A DNA stretch of 64,000 bases from Chromobacterium phragmitis (GTDB lineage: Bacteria > Pseudomonadota > Gammaproteobacteria > Burkholderiales > Chromobacteriaceae): contig NZ_CP029495.1 of the NCBI RefSeq assembly GCF_003325475.1, positions 2,976,001-3,040,000 on the forward strand. The letters run 5' to 3'. The notes under the pieces were generated by a model. It did no database searches, had not been told where the DNA came from, and saw only the letters and a program-made list of their open reading frames with translations. Of the stretch, positions 16,204 to 24,432 are shown piece by piece. Within the stretch, counting starts at the first letter, position 1. Each line of letters starts with the position of its first letter. The position numbers were made by a program, and so were the translations under genes.

Positions 16204-17928
16204 ATGCTGGATTTCTTTGCAAGGGGCTCCAAAGGCAAGCAGGATCCCTTGGCCAATGCTGCCGCGGCCAAGGCTTACGCGGAAAAGCTGAAGCAGGAGT
16301 TTGGCGCCGGCGCGCATGACAAGGTGGCCGAACTGCTGGCCGGGCTGAATACGCCTTCGCTGGAATTGTCTTCGGACCAATTAGAGGCGGCGCTGGCGTT
16401 GAATCTGGAAACCCAGCCGCTGCACGATGCGCTGTGCGTGCAATATTTGATGAACGCGCGCATGCCCAAGGTTCTGGAGACGCAGTTGCGGGGGCAGATA
16501 CTGAATTATGGCAAGCAATTTACCGATTTCTATCAATATGCATTGCCAATATCTCCTGATCATCCCAATGGCGTTAAGGTGCAGTCCCATTTGCCACTGG
16601 TTATGGCGCGTATGTTCCATTACTTGACTGAATATGCCAGATGGCAATACATAAGAAATTATCAACCCGACGATGTATTTTGGCTGAACGTGAACCAGCT
16701 GTATCGACTTGCGGAACAGAGGGGGCTGGATACGCGGCCGATTTTCCTGTTTGGGGAAAAGGGCGCGGCGACCACGGTGCAGGATCAATATCTGGGTTTG
16801 CAGATGTTATCCGTTTTGAGCAATGGCAACCTCAGCGCCAAGCAGGTGAATTTCGCCTATGAACTGTTGATGTTGCTCAGCAACCGAATGAACCTGAGCA
16901 AGGCCTATTTCGCCAATGCGAGTTTTCATGTTTCCCTGGCGGATTCCAAGCCGGCGGCGCGGACCAAGGATGCTGTCGCGAGCGAGTGGGCCCGTTACTG
17001 GAACACCGCGGAGATGGTCGAGATTCTGCACGGCTGGGCGGTAGTGATGGAGTCGGGGCGGATTCCAGCCGAGTTGAAGCGCCTGATCGAGCCTGGCATC
17101 GACGCCTCGTTGCTGCGGGCGTTGACGCGGGAGTGGGCCTCCAGGCCCTTGGTGTTCGAGCGGGCGGAGCGCGTGTCGGTCAGCAACAAGCAGGTCGAGG
17201 TCGCGCATCGGCTGCATTTGCTGCACAAGTTGATCCGCAAGCCTGACGAAGAGCAGATGCAGAGCCAGCGCGGAGTCGAGGGCGACAGTTACGAAGACGC
17301 CGCCAATATCCGAATATATGGCTTCGTCACCAGCCGCAAGCGGGATAAGTCATCGTCTCCGCTGCCGGCCACCAGTTCTCTGTCTATGGCGGGTGAGACG
17401 GCAGAGGCGCCTCCGCCGCAGGAATTCCAGAAATGGTCGCTGGAAAACGTCAGCCAGACGGGGCTGGGCGTGTCACTGGACGTGATGGGCAATGAGTGGG
17501 TGGGCTTGGGCGGTCTGGTAGGCTTTCGCGAGCCCGAGCAGGAGGGATGGAGCCTGGGCATTATCCGCCGGGTTAAACGCACCAGCAGGGAGCGTATTTA
17601 TCTGGGCGTGGAGACGCTGAGCGCGCGGCCGCTGGCAGCTTCGCTGCGGCCGACGGACGCGCGGTTGATCGATCCCACATTGCCGCCAGACCAGGTCTGG
17701 CTGGCCGGCCACATCAGCGTGTTTTTGCCGTACAGGCGCGCCGGCAAGCTGGTCAACGCGTTGATTCTGCCTTTGTCGCTATACATGCTGGGCAAGCAGT
17801 TCTACATGACGGTTCGCGGCAAGCATTTCCAGATCGCGCTGGGCAAGGTGTTGGAAAAGGGCAGCGACTGGTGCATGGCTGAGGTGGAGCTGGTGAAGAC
17901 ATTGGATAAGCTTCCCGTGGCGATGTGA
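16204..17928 (+). CDS. PilZ-like domain protein of unknown function
   Basis: A 574-aa soluble protein. Residues 1-400 are helical with no recognised domain. The C-terminal part (about residues 425-520) reads WSLENVSQTGLGVSL...VGLGGLVGFRE...WSLGIIRRVKR...YLGVETL, which fits the PilZ beta-barrel ([D/N]xSxxG here as NVSQTG). No clear RxxxR c-di-GMP motif precedes it, so ligand binding is doubtful. I chose the ATG at 16204 (MLDFFARGSKGKQD); an ATG at 16138 would add 22 basic residues. A terminator follows. Confidence 0.6.
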   Translation: MLDFFARGSKGKQDPLANAAAAKAYAEKLKQEFGAGAHDKVAELLAGLNTPSLELSSDQLEAALALNLETQPLHDALCVQYLMNARMPKVLETQLRGQILNYGKQFTDFYQYALPISPDHPNGVKVQSHLPLVMARMFHYLTEYARWQYIRNYQPDDVFWLNVNQLYRLAEQRGLDTRPIFLFGEKGAATTVQDQYLGLQMLSVLSNGNLSAKQVNFAYELLMLLSNRMNLSKAYFANASFHVSLADSKPAARTKDAVASEWARYWNTAEMVEILHGWAVVMESGRIPAELKRLIEPGIDASLLRALTREWASRPLVFERAERVSVSNKQVEVAHRLHLLHKLIRKPDEEQMQSQRGVEGDSYEDAANIRIYGFVTSRKRDKSSSPLPATSSLSMAGETAEAPPPQEFQKWSLENVSQTGLGVSLDVMGNEWVGLGGLVGFREPEQEGWSLGIIRRVKRTSRERIYLGVETLSARPLAASLRPTDARLIDPTLPPDQVWLAGHISVFLPYRRAGKLVNALILPLSLYMLGKQFYMTVRGKHFQIALGKVLEKGSDWCMAEVELVKTLDKLPVAM

Positions 17929-17944
17929 GGCGCCATGGTCAAGA

Positions 17945-17972
17945 AAAAAGCCGGCGGTTGCCGGCTTTTTTG
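17945..17972. terminator. Bidirectional terminator
   Basis: AAAAAGCCGGC-GGTT-GCCGGCTTTTT between the PilZ-like gene (+) and the carboxypeptidase gene (-), which converge. Confidence 0.9.
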
Positions 17973-17984
17973 CTGGGGAGGCGA

Positions 17985-19121
17985 TTATTCTGCGCGCGCC
18001 AAATCGTTGAGCACCGCATAGATAGGCGACAGCGCGGCTTCGCCCAGGCGCAGGCTGCGCTGGCCGTTCCAGCCGAAATCGTCGTCCGGCAGGTTGTGGT
18101 TGTCCTTGAACGGCATTTCCAGCGTGAAGGCGAGGCAACCGAACTGCTCGCAAACCCAGTTGGTGGCGATGCCCATATTGGCCTTGCCCGCCTCGTTGCG
18201 CGGGTAGCCGTGCTCAGTCTGGAAATCCGGGCTGGCGAGCAGGAAGTGGTGGCGGAAGCTGTCGGCCAGCGACTCCAGCTTCTCATTCCAGGAAGGCACG
18301 CCTTCAGTGCCGGCCAGGAAGACGTAGGGGATGTTCTCGTCGCCGTGGATGTCCAGAAACAGATCCACTCCGGTTTCCAGCATCTTCTGGCGCACCCCCA
18401 GCACTTCCGGGCTGGTTTCCGCGCTGGGATTGGCCCATTCGCGGTTCAGGTTGGCGCCGGCGGCGTTGGTGCGCAAATTGCCCAGCACCGAGCCGTCCGG
18501 GTTCATGTTCGGCACCACGTAGAAGGTGGCGCGGTCCAGCAACGCGCGGCTGGTCGGGTCCTGGGGGTCGAGCAGGCGGTTTAGGAAGCCCTCGACGAAC
18601 CATTCGGCCATCGTTTCGCCCGGATGCTGGCGCGCGGTGATCCAGATCTTCAGATCCGACTCCACCTCATGGCCTATGGTCAGCAGGTTCATGTCGCGGC
18701 CTTGCACGGTGGAGCCCAGGTCGGACACCTGGCACAGGCCCGAGCCTTGCGCCTGGCCGATCAGGTTCAGGTGCTGATCGTAGGTATAGGGCTCGAAGTA
18801 GGCGTAGTAGATGCTGCCGGACAGCGGCACGTGCTCTATGGTCATCACGCCGTCTTCGTAATGCGTCGGCACCCGGAACCAGTTTACGCGGTCGTAGGAG
18901 GCCATCGCCTGATAATCCACCCAGCCTTGCGGGTATGCGCATTCGGCCGCGTTGAGGAAGCGGAAGGTGCAGTGTTGGTAGGCAGCACCTTGCACGCGGA
19001 AGTAGAACCACTGCGCGAATTCGGCGGCGTTGTCGCGGCGGATGCGCAGTTGGATGTCTTCAAGGCTGTCGACGGAGACGATCTCGATACTGCCGGCGTC
19101 GAAGTTGCTGCTGATTTTCAT
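17985..19121 (-). CDS. M14-family zinc carboxypeptidase, cytosolic type
   Basis: A 378-aa protein with an N-terminal beta domain (about residues 1-130) and an M14 catalytic domain. HPGE in ITARQHPGETMAEWF supplies the HxxE zinc ligands and DIHGDE the third. NMNPDGSVLGNLRTN is also typical. The two-domain layout matches cytosolic carboxypeptidases that trim acidic or basic C-termini; no signal peptide is seen. The start is the ATG at 19121 (MKISSNFDAG); an upstream ATG would add 23 atypical residues. The physiological substrate is unknown. Confidence 0.88.
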   Translation of the reverse strand: MKISSNFDAGSIEIVSVDSLEDIQLRIRRDNAAEFAQWFYFRVQGAAYQHCTFRFLNAAECAYPQGWVDYQAMASYDRVNWFRVPTHYEDGVMTIEHVPLSGSIYYAYFEPYTYDQHLNLIGQAQGSGLCQVSDLGSTVQGRDMNLLTIGHEVESDLKIWITARQHPGETMAEWFVEGFLNRLLDPQDPTSRALLDRATFYVVPNMNPDGSVLGNLRTNAAGANLNREWANPSAETSPEVLGVRQKMLETGVDLFLDIHGDENIPYVFLAGTEGVPSWNEKLESLADSFRHHFLLASPDFQTEHGYPRNEAGKANMGIATNWVCEQFGCLAFTLEMPFKDNHNLPDDDFGWNGQRSLRLGEAALSPIYAVLNDLARAE

Positions 19122-19202
19122 GCGTGGGACCTGTGATGCTTGCTCGATCTGGTAAAACCGGATTGTACCGCCGCCGTCGAGGGCGCGCATCCGTTGAATG
19201 CG

Positions 19203-19227
19203 AAAACCCCGCCGGGAGGGCGGGGTT
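19203..19227 (-). terminator. Terminator of the phasin gene
   Basis: AACCCCGCC (19205-19213) pairs with GGCGGGGTT (19219-19227). On the minus strand the stem is followed by TTTT, just past the phasin stop codon. Confidence 0.7.
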
Positions 19228-19248
19228 CTGTGCGATTTGGACCCTTAC

Positions 19249-19803
19249 TCAGACGGTGGCGCCGCGTTTGGCGGAGTTTTTCACCGCGTCCGCGGTGGCG
19301 CTGGTGGCGGCCTTGACGCTGCTATCGGTGAACTCTGCGACCTGCTGGGCGGCCTTGCTGAAGGTGTTGACGGCGGCGGCGGCGGCGGCGACCGAAGTCT
19401 TGACCGCGTTCAGCGTGGCGTCGGAGCCGGCCGGGGCGTTCTTGGCCACGGATTCGATCGAGCTGATCAGCGACTTGTTGAACAGGCCGACGCTTTCTTC
19501 CACCAGCTTGCTCAGCTCGCTTTGCGCGCCGGATACCACTTCATACAGATTACGGGAGTGGCTGACCAGCTTGTCCACCGATTGAGTGGCCAGCTTGTTC
19601 AGGTGATTCACCGCTTCTTGGGAGTCCTTGAATTCGGCCAGTTGCTTGGCGGCCTTGGTATGGTCTTCCAGGGATTGCTTGGATGCTTCCAGCTGCAGCT
19701 TGATCAGGCGCTCGGTGCTGTCCAGCGCGATCTGGGCGAAGCGCAGCGAGGATTCGATGCCGGTCAGGGAAAGCTTGTTCAGCTGTTCGTTGCTGTAGGA
19801 CAT
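19249..19803 (-). CDS. phaP: Phasin (PHA granule-associated protein)
   Basis: A 184-aa amphipathic, nearly all-helical protein starting MSYSNEQLNKLSLTGIESSL and ending in an Ala/Val-rich helix. This is the beta-proteobacterial phasin pattern; phasins coat polyhydroxyalkanoate granules. GGAGG precedes the ATG at 19803. The neighbouring divergent gene is the PHA regulator phaR, and a palindromic operator lies 57 bases upstream. Confidence 0.93.
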   Translation of the reverse strand: MSYSNEQLNKLSLTGIESSLRFAQIALDSTERLIKLQLEASKQSLEDHTKAAKQLAEFKDSQEAVNHLNKLATQSVDKLVSHSRNLYEVVSGAQSELSKLVEESVGLFNKSLISSIESVAKNAPAGSDATLNAVKTSVAAAAAAVNTFSKAAQQVAEFTDSSVKAATSATADAVKNSAKRGATV

Positions 19804-19859
19804 GGTGTAAAACCTCCATTGCGTGGAAAATGGGGTCCGACTGTGTTCCGTTGAGTGGG

Positions 19860-19876
19860 ATTGTGCATTGCACAAT
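19860..19876. promoter_or_regulatory. Perfect 17-bp palindrome, candidate PhaR operator
   Basis: ATTGTGCA-T-TGCACAAT lies in the phaP-phaR intergenic region, 57 bases upstream of phaP. PhaR is known to repress phasin genes and bind their upstream DNA. That this palindrome is the site is inferred from position and symmetry. Confidence 0.65.
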
Positions 19877-19990
19877 GACGCGTAAATGTAGCACACGGCG
19901 TTGGAAGGTGGTAGAAGATTTGCTCTAGTTTGTTGTATTTATGTTAGATTGCCAGCGCACAACACCACGAAAATAAACCAGGAGCGTTAA

Positions 19991-20551
19991 ATGAGTGTTG
20001 AGAAACGGGTCATCAAGAAGTACCCGAACCGCCGACTGTATGATACCGCCACCAGTTCCTACATCACCTTGGGGGATGTCAAACAGCTGGTTCTGGACAA
20101 TGTTGACATTCAGGTGCTGGACGCCAAGACCCAGGAAGACATCACCCGCAGCGTGCTGCTGCAGATCATCCTGGAAGAAGAAAACGGCGGCATGCCGATG
20201 TTCAGCTACGAGGTGCTGACCCAGTTCATCCGCTATTACGGCCAGGCGATGCAGGGCATGATGGGGCCGTTCCTGGAGAAGAACCTGCAATTGTTCGCGC
20301 AGCTGCAGCAGAAGATGCAGGAGCAGACTCGCGCGATGTATGGCGACAACGCGATGTTGAACACCACGATGTGGGGCGAGTTCATGAAGCTGCAGGGACC
20401 GGCCATCCAGAACATGATGGCCAACTACATGGAGCAGAGCACCGGCATGTTCCTGGAAATGCAGAACCGCATGCAGGAGCAGACCAAGCAGCTGTTCGGC
20501 GGCTTCGGCTTTCCCGGCTATCCAGGGGCGGAGGAAAAGGACAAGCCCTGA
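19991..20551 (+). CDS. phaR: PHA synthesis repressor PhaR
   Basis: A 186-aa regulator. The N-terminal DNA-binding domain VIKKYPNRRLYDTATSSYITL is the PhaR signature; the C-terminal helices (MQEQTRAMYGDNAML and onward) make the granule-binding part. PhaR senses PHA granules: it binds them and leaves the phasin promoter when polymer accumulates. An AGGAGCG site precedes the ATG. It is divergent from phaP. Confidence 0.95.
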   Translation: MSVEKRVIKKYPNRRLYDTATSSYITLGDVKQLVLDNVDIQVLDAKTQEDITRSVLLQIILEEENGGMPMFSYEVLTQFIRYYGQAMQGMMGPFLEKNLQLFAQLQQKMQEQTRAMYGDNAMLNTTMWGEFMKLQGPAIQNMMANYMEQSTGMFLEMQNRMQEQTKQLFGGFGFPGYPGAEEKDKP

Positions 20552-20574
20552 TCCGCGGCGCGCGAGATCATCAA

Positions 20575-20604
20575 AGGCCGGGGCGGCAGTCGCCCCGGCC
20601 TTGT
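20575..20604 (+). terminator. GC-rich hairpin after phaR
   Basis: AAGGCCGGGGCG pairs with CGCCCCGGCCTT, followed by a weak TTGTCTTT tail. It is probably a terminator, but the T tract is poor. Confidence 0.6.
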
Positions 20605-20624
20605 CTTTGTCAGCAGGGAGCGAT

Positions 20625-21941
20625 ATGGCCGCGAGTGACGAGGAGAGGCTGCGCCGCGCGCTGCGGATGCATCTGGCCGGAGAGGCGGACGCGGCGGAGC
20701 GGGCCTACCGCGCCTTGCTGGACGATCCGGCGTTGGGCGCGGCGGCGCGGCATTGGCTGGGCTTTCTGCTTTCGCAGCGGGATAGGCTGGACGAAGCGCT
20801 GCCGCTGCTTGAGCAGGCGGTGGCCGCCGAAGACGGCCATGCCGAGTGGCATTTCAATCTGGGTTTGGCCTGCGCGAGGCAGGGACAGGCGGAAGCCGCC
20901 GCGGCCGCCTTGCGGCGGGCAACCGAGCTAGACCCGTCACGCTATTTCTATTGGACCAATCTGGGCGCGCAGCTGTTGCGCCTGGCGCGCGGCAGCGATG
21001 CCGAGCCAGCCTTGCGCCAAGCAGCCCGGCTGGACCCTGATTGCCCGGATGCCTTTTATCTGTTGACGCAGGCGCTGCTCCAGCAGGGCCGCCATGACGA
21101 GGCCAGGCGCTGCAATGCGCAGGGCGTGCTGGCGGAGCCGCCCGGCAAGATGCCGCCGATCGCGCAGGCGCAGGCGCTGTGCGAGTTGGGAAGGATGGAG
21201 GAGGCCAGAGCGATGGCGGAAGACTGGCTGCGGCGGCAGCCGGATCATCCGGTGGCAAGCCATCTGTTGGCGGCCTTCGGCGGCGCGGAGGCGCCGAAGG
21301 CCTGCGCGGAGATGTACGTGGGCAGCGCCTTCGATGCGGCGTCGCGAAGCTTTGATGACGATCTGGCCCGCTTGCGCTATAGCGGCCCGCAGTGGCTGGC
21401 CGACTGCCTGCTCCGACAGGCGCCGGCGCCGAAATCGCTGTCCGCGCTGGATCTGGGCTGCGGCACCGGCCTGGCCGGCGAGCGTCTGCTGCCTTATGCC
21501 CTTCGGCTGGATGGCGTGGACCTGAGCGCTGGCATGCTGGCGCAGGCGCAGGCCAAGGGGATATACGACAGCTTGGCGCAGGCAGAGCTGCGCGCCTTTC
21601 TGCGGTCGGCGAAGATGAGCTGGCAATTGATCGCCTGCCTGGATACCTTGCCTTACCTGGGCGACCTGGACAATGTCTTCGATTGGCTGGCGCGGCGGAC
21701 GGAAGCGGGCGGCCTGCTGTTGTTTTGCGTGGAAAGCCTGATTGACGGGGGTGTCGATTATGCCTTGCACCACAGTGGTCGCTACCGGCATGCGCCAAGC
21801 TATCTGGACCGTCTGCTGAGCGAGGGGTGGCGCGTGCTGGAGCGGACTGCCATGCCGGTGCGCGATGAGGCGGGCTGCCCGGTAGCGGGGGAGTTTATCT
21901 GCGCGCGCAGGCTTGGCAAGGCGAATTTTGATCAATTTTAA
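20625..21941 (+). CDS. TPR-repeat SAM-dependent methyltransferase
   Basis: A 438-aa protein. Residues 1-210 contain about five tetratricopeptide repeats (for example AEWHFNLGLACARQGQAEAA and YFYWTNLGAQLLRLARG). Residues 270-430 form a class I methyltransferase with motif I ALDLGCGTGLAG and GVDLSAGMLAQA. The TPR part probably docks the protein or peptide to be methylated; the target is unknown. The start at 20625 has an AGGGAG site; an upstream TTG adds eight residues. Confidence 0.85.
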   Translation: MAASDEERLRRALRMHLAGEADAAERAYRALLDDPALGAAARHWLGFLLSQRDRLDEALPLLEQAVAAEDGHAEWHFNLGLACARQGQAEAAAAALRRATELDPSRYFYWTNLGAQLLRLARGSDAEPALRQAARLDPDCPDAFYLLTQALLQQGRHDEARRCNAQGVLAEPPGKMPPIAQAQALCELGRMEEARAMAEDWLRRQPDHPVASHLLAAFGGAEAPKACAEMYVGSAFDAASRSFDDDLARLRYSGPQWLADCLLRQAPAPKSLSALDLGCGTGLAGERLLPYALRLDGVDLSAGMLAQAQAKGIYDSLAQAELRAFLRSAKMSWQLIACLDTLPYLGDLDNVFDWLARRTEAGGLLLFCVESLIDGGVDYALHHSGRYRHAPSYLDRLLSEGWRVLERTAMPVRDEAGCPVAGEFICARRLGKANFDQF

Positions 21942-21943
21942 AT

Positions 21944-21972
21944 CAAATAAAAATCAATAAGCCTTTTATTTG
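21944..21972. terminator. AT-rich hairpin at the end of the TPR-methyltransferase gene
   Basis: CAAATAAAA (21944-21952) and TTTTATTTG (21964-21972) form a 9-bp stem three bases after the stop codon. The 130 bases that follow are much more AT-rich than the rest and probably hold the promoter of the next gene. Confidence 0.4.
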
Positions 21973-22089
21973 TAATTAATACGCATTGATCAAATGCTCT
22001 AATTTGGATATTCATATGGCTATCGCCACGCGCTAGCGGTTGGCATCGCAGGCGCGTGTTTCTCGTCAATCTCGCTAAGGATGACCGCG

Positions 22090-23175
22090 ATGATAGCCAA
22101 AGCCACGCTTCTCTTGCCGTTGCTGCTTTCCTTGTCCCCGCTGGCGCATGCGTTCGGCAAAACGCCCGGCACCTACACCCATTACCGCTTTCCCGCCGTC
22201 GCTTCCGCCGGCATGGACGCCGTCGATTTCACCATCACCGTGAACCGCGATCCGGGATACGCCGCCAATGTCTACTGGGCCAATCAGTTCGACCTGGTGG
22301 GCACCTCCGGCGCCTATACCGGCATGCAGAGCAATGGCGGCGGCAAGCGCACCTTCCTGTTTTCCGCCTGGGACACCACCGATGCCAAGGCAGGCAGCCC
22401 CGGCAGCTACTGCACCACCTTCTCAGGCGAAGGCACCGGCCGCAGCTGCCGCATCCATGTGGATTGGACGCAGGGCCACAGCTACCGCTTCCATGTCGCC
22501 TACGAGGCCGGCGGCTGGCTGGGCGTGACCGTCACCGATCAGACCAGCGGCAGTTCGTTCAAGCTGGGCAGCATCAAGACCGCGGCCAGCAAGATTTCGC
22601 CGCACAATATGGTCAACTGGGCCGAATACTTCGAATGGAACAGCGAGCGCGCCACGTGCCTGGGCCAGCCGTACAGCAAGGCCACTTTCAGCGCGCCGTC
22701 GGGCTGGGTGGCGGGAAGGCTGGCTCCGGCCAGCATCAGCGGCACCTCGGTCAGCAATGCCTGCCCGGCTTTTTCCAAGGTCACTGCCTATAGCCAGAGC
22801 AGCGAGCAGGAGAACGGCATCGGCAACAGCACCCGCGGGCTCATCGCCAATGGCGGCCAGTGTCTGGATGCCAGCGGCGGCGCGCGGGACGGCGCGGCGG
22901 CGATCACCTACGGCTGCCACGGCGGCGGCAACCAGGCCTGGGTGCACGCGGCTGACGGCTCGCTGCAGCTCAAGGACAATTATTGCCTGGAGGAAAACGG
23001 CAGCGGCGTGGACATCCGCAGTTGCAGCGGCAAGTCGGCCTGGAAGCGCAGCGGCAGCCAGATACGCAGCGCGAGCAGCAATCTTTGCCTGAGCGCCAAC
23101 CGTTCCGGCCAGCCGGTCAGCTTGCTGCAGTGCAGCGGCGCGGCGAATCAGAACTGGAGCCTGCCGACGCCTTGA
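22090..23175 (+). CDS. Secreted DUF3472-like protein with ricin-type lectin domain
   Basis: A 361-aa exported protein. The signal peptide MIAKATLLLPLLLSLSPLAHA is followed by a beta-rich domain (about residues 25-180; YTHYRFPAVASAGMDAVDF) resembling DUF3472. From about 250 comes a ricin B beta-trefoil with QxW-type elements (GGNQAWVHA, AANQNWSLP). Several Cys suggest disulphides outside the cell. It may bind glycans; activity is unknown. I chose the ATG at 22090, 8 bases from AAGGA; an ATG at 22081 sits directly against that site. Confidence 0.75.
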   Translation: MIAKATLLLPLLLSLSPLAHAFGKTPGTYTHYRFPAVASAGMDAVDFTITVNRDPGYAANVYWANQFDLVGTSGAYTGMQSNGGGKRTFLFSAWDTTDAKAGSPGSYCTTFSGEGTGRSCRIHVDWTQGHSYRFHVAYEAGGWLGVTVTDQTSGSSFKLGSIKTAASKISPHNMVNWAEYFEWNSERATCLGQPYSKATFSAPSGWVAGRLAPASISGTSVSNACPAFSKVTAYSQSSEQENGIGNSTRGLIANGGQCLDASGGARDGAAAITYGCHGGGNQAWVHAADGSLQLKDNYCLEENGSGVDIRSCSGKSAWKRSGSQIRSASSNLCLSANRSGQPVSLLQCSGAANQNWSLPTP

Positions 23176-23218
23176 CCGCGCCCAGAGCGAATCCGGCCGT
23201 GGCTGGCCGGATTCATTC

Positions 23219-23331
23219 GACCCGCTAACAGAAAAACGGACCCAGCGTCGCGCCTCCTTGTCGTACTCCTTGCGCTGCCTGCATCGGCGCGCCTTGGCTC
23301 AGGTGCTTTGCGAGGGTTTTGTTAGCGGCTC
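23219..23331. mobile_element. 113-bp MITE-like remnant related to the IS5-family element
   Basis: The left end GACCCGCTAACA equals the first 12 bases of the IS at 29799. The right end, reversed, GAGCCGCTAACAAAACC, equals the first 17 bases of the IS right end. Even the end-specific third base (C left, G right) is kept. The interior does not code for a transposase. No target duplication is visible (TTC and TTG flanks), so it is old or rearranged. It supplies the last codons and stop of speG. Confidence 0.7.
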
Positions 23332-23865
23332 TTGGCCCCGCGCGGACCCGTTCAGGAATTCAGGCTGGAACAAGCACATCCGCAGCGCGCTGCGGTAACG
23401 GCCGTTGACGAAGAATTCGTCTATCAGCTCGCCCTCCGGGCGGAAACCCAGCTTCTGATAAACGTGTATCGCCTTGGCGTTCTCCTTGTCGACGATCAGG
23501 TACAGCTTGTACAGGTTGAGCACGGCGAAGGCGTAGCGCATCGCCAGTCGGGTCGCCTGGCTGGCGTAGCCGCGACCTTGGCATTCCGGGTGGATGATGA
23601 TCTGGAATTCGGCGCGGCGGTGGATGTAATCAATCTCCACCAGTTCGACCAGCCCGGCCTTGCGCGCGCCGTCTTCGATCACGAAGCGGCGCTCGTTCTG
23701 ATCGTGGATGTGCTTGTCGTACAGGTCTACCAGCTCGACAAAGGCCTCGTACGGTTCCTCGAACCAGTAGCGCATGATGTTGGCGTTGTTGTTCATCTCG
23801 TGGACGAAGGCCAGATCGTCCCGCTCCAGCGGTCGGAGCTTGAGAGTGGCGGCTTGAGTCGACAT
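23299..23865 (-). CDS. speG: Spermidine N1-acetyltransferase
   Basis: A 188-aa GNAT enzyme that acetylates spermidine to limit polyamine toxicity. It has the acetyl-CoA loop QGRGYASQATRLAMRYAF (around residue 88) and YLIVDKENAKAIHVYQKLGF, both SpeG-like. It starts at the ATG 23865 (MSTQAATLKLRPL). The last ten residues (EPLTKPSQST) are encoded by the right end of the IS-derived element, so the original C-terminus has been replaced or extended. The length (E. coli about 186) is still normal. Confidence 0.88.
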   Translation of the reverse strand: MSTQAATLKLRPLERDDLAFVHEMNNNANIMRYWFEEPYEAFVELVDLYDKHIHDQNERRFVIEDGARKAGLVELVEIDYIHRRAEFQIIIHPECQGRGYASQATRLAMRYAFAVLNLYKLYLIVDKENAKAIHVYQKLGFRPEGELIDEFFVNGRYRSALRMCLFQPEFLNGSARGQEPLTKPSQST

Positions 23866-23973
23866 GAGTGTTTCCTGTGATGAGTGTGAAGGCGGCATGC
23901 GAAGACCGGGTCTGACAGCCGCGCCGCGCGCGAGTTCTGGCATGGCGGGTTCGCGGCCGGTTGGGTTGAAGGT

Positions 23974-24000
23974 TTGACAAGTTTATGTTTCTTAATATAA
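23974..24000 (+). promoter_or_regulatory. Candidate promoter into the structured intergenic region
   Basis: TTGACA (from 23974), 16 bases, TATAAG in an AT-rich patch between divergent genes. It points toward the hairpin-rich region. Confidence 0.5.
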
Positions 24001-24004
24001 GTTT

Positions 24005-24322
24005 CGTATTTGGCAATTCACTAATATATAGGCACGCCATGACCGCCCTTTACGCCTCGGATCAGAGAGTGACCCGAGCGCGCTCCGCGCAATCGCTAGC
24101 GATGAAGCATTGTTCGGAGCCTGATACGGAAGCTTGAGCTTCCGCTCTCATTCATCGCCACGCAGACAGCCGGCTTCCCGCGAAGGGAGGCTGCGCCGCG
24201 GCGTGGCGATCAATATGCCAGGGCCGCGGATGATGACTCATCCGCGGCCCTGATCGTTTTCGCCGTCTTCGCTGAAGATGGCGTCTCTCCAAGCGAGCCG
24301 GGTCAAACCGGCTCGCTTTTTT
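24005..24322 (+). ncRNA. Candidate structured non-coding RNA or leader
   Basis: The gap between speG and the next methyltransferase gene has no convincing coding frame but many hairpins. GCGCG-CTC-CGCGC lies near 24078-24090 and CGGAAGC-TTGA-GCTTCCG at 24127-24144. ATCGCCACGC pairs with GCGTGGCGAT (24154-24163, 24201-24210). A perfect 13-bp stem spans 24221-24250, a hairpin 24261-24283, and a T-tailed terminator follows at 24291-24322. GCGATGAA (24099-24106) can also pair with TTCATCGC (24151-24158), competing with the third stem. I do not recognise a known RNA family. Confidence 0.45.
24291..24322 (+). terminator. Intrinsic terminator
   Basis: AAGCGAGCCGG pairs with CCGGCTCGCTT and is followed by TTTT. 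It closes the structured region about 110 bases before the next gene. Confidence 0.85.
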
Positions 24323-24327
24323 CATTT

Positions 24328-24396
24328 CCGATTCGAAAAAGGCAAAGCTTGAGAAGGCCATGCTGGGCCGCGCGTTTGTATGGCGGCTCGAATCGG
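24328..24396 (+). repeat. Long-range inverted repeat in the methyltransferase leader
   Basis: CCGATTCGA (24328-24336) and TCGAATCGG (24388-24396) are perfectly complementary, 51 bases apart. They lie between the terminator and the ribosome-binding site of the next gene. They could fold the leader; no function is known. Confidence 0.4.
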
Positions 24397-24432
24397 CGCT
24401 AACTTGAATTGAGTTTCAGAAAGGATGCATCC

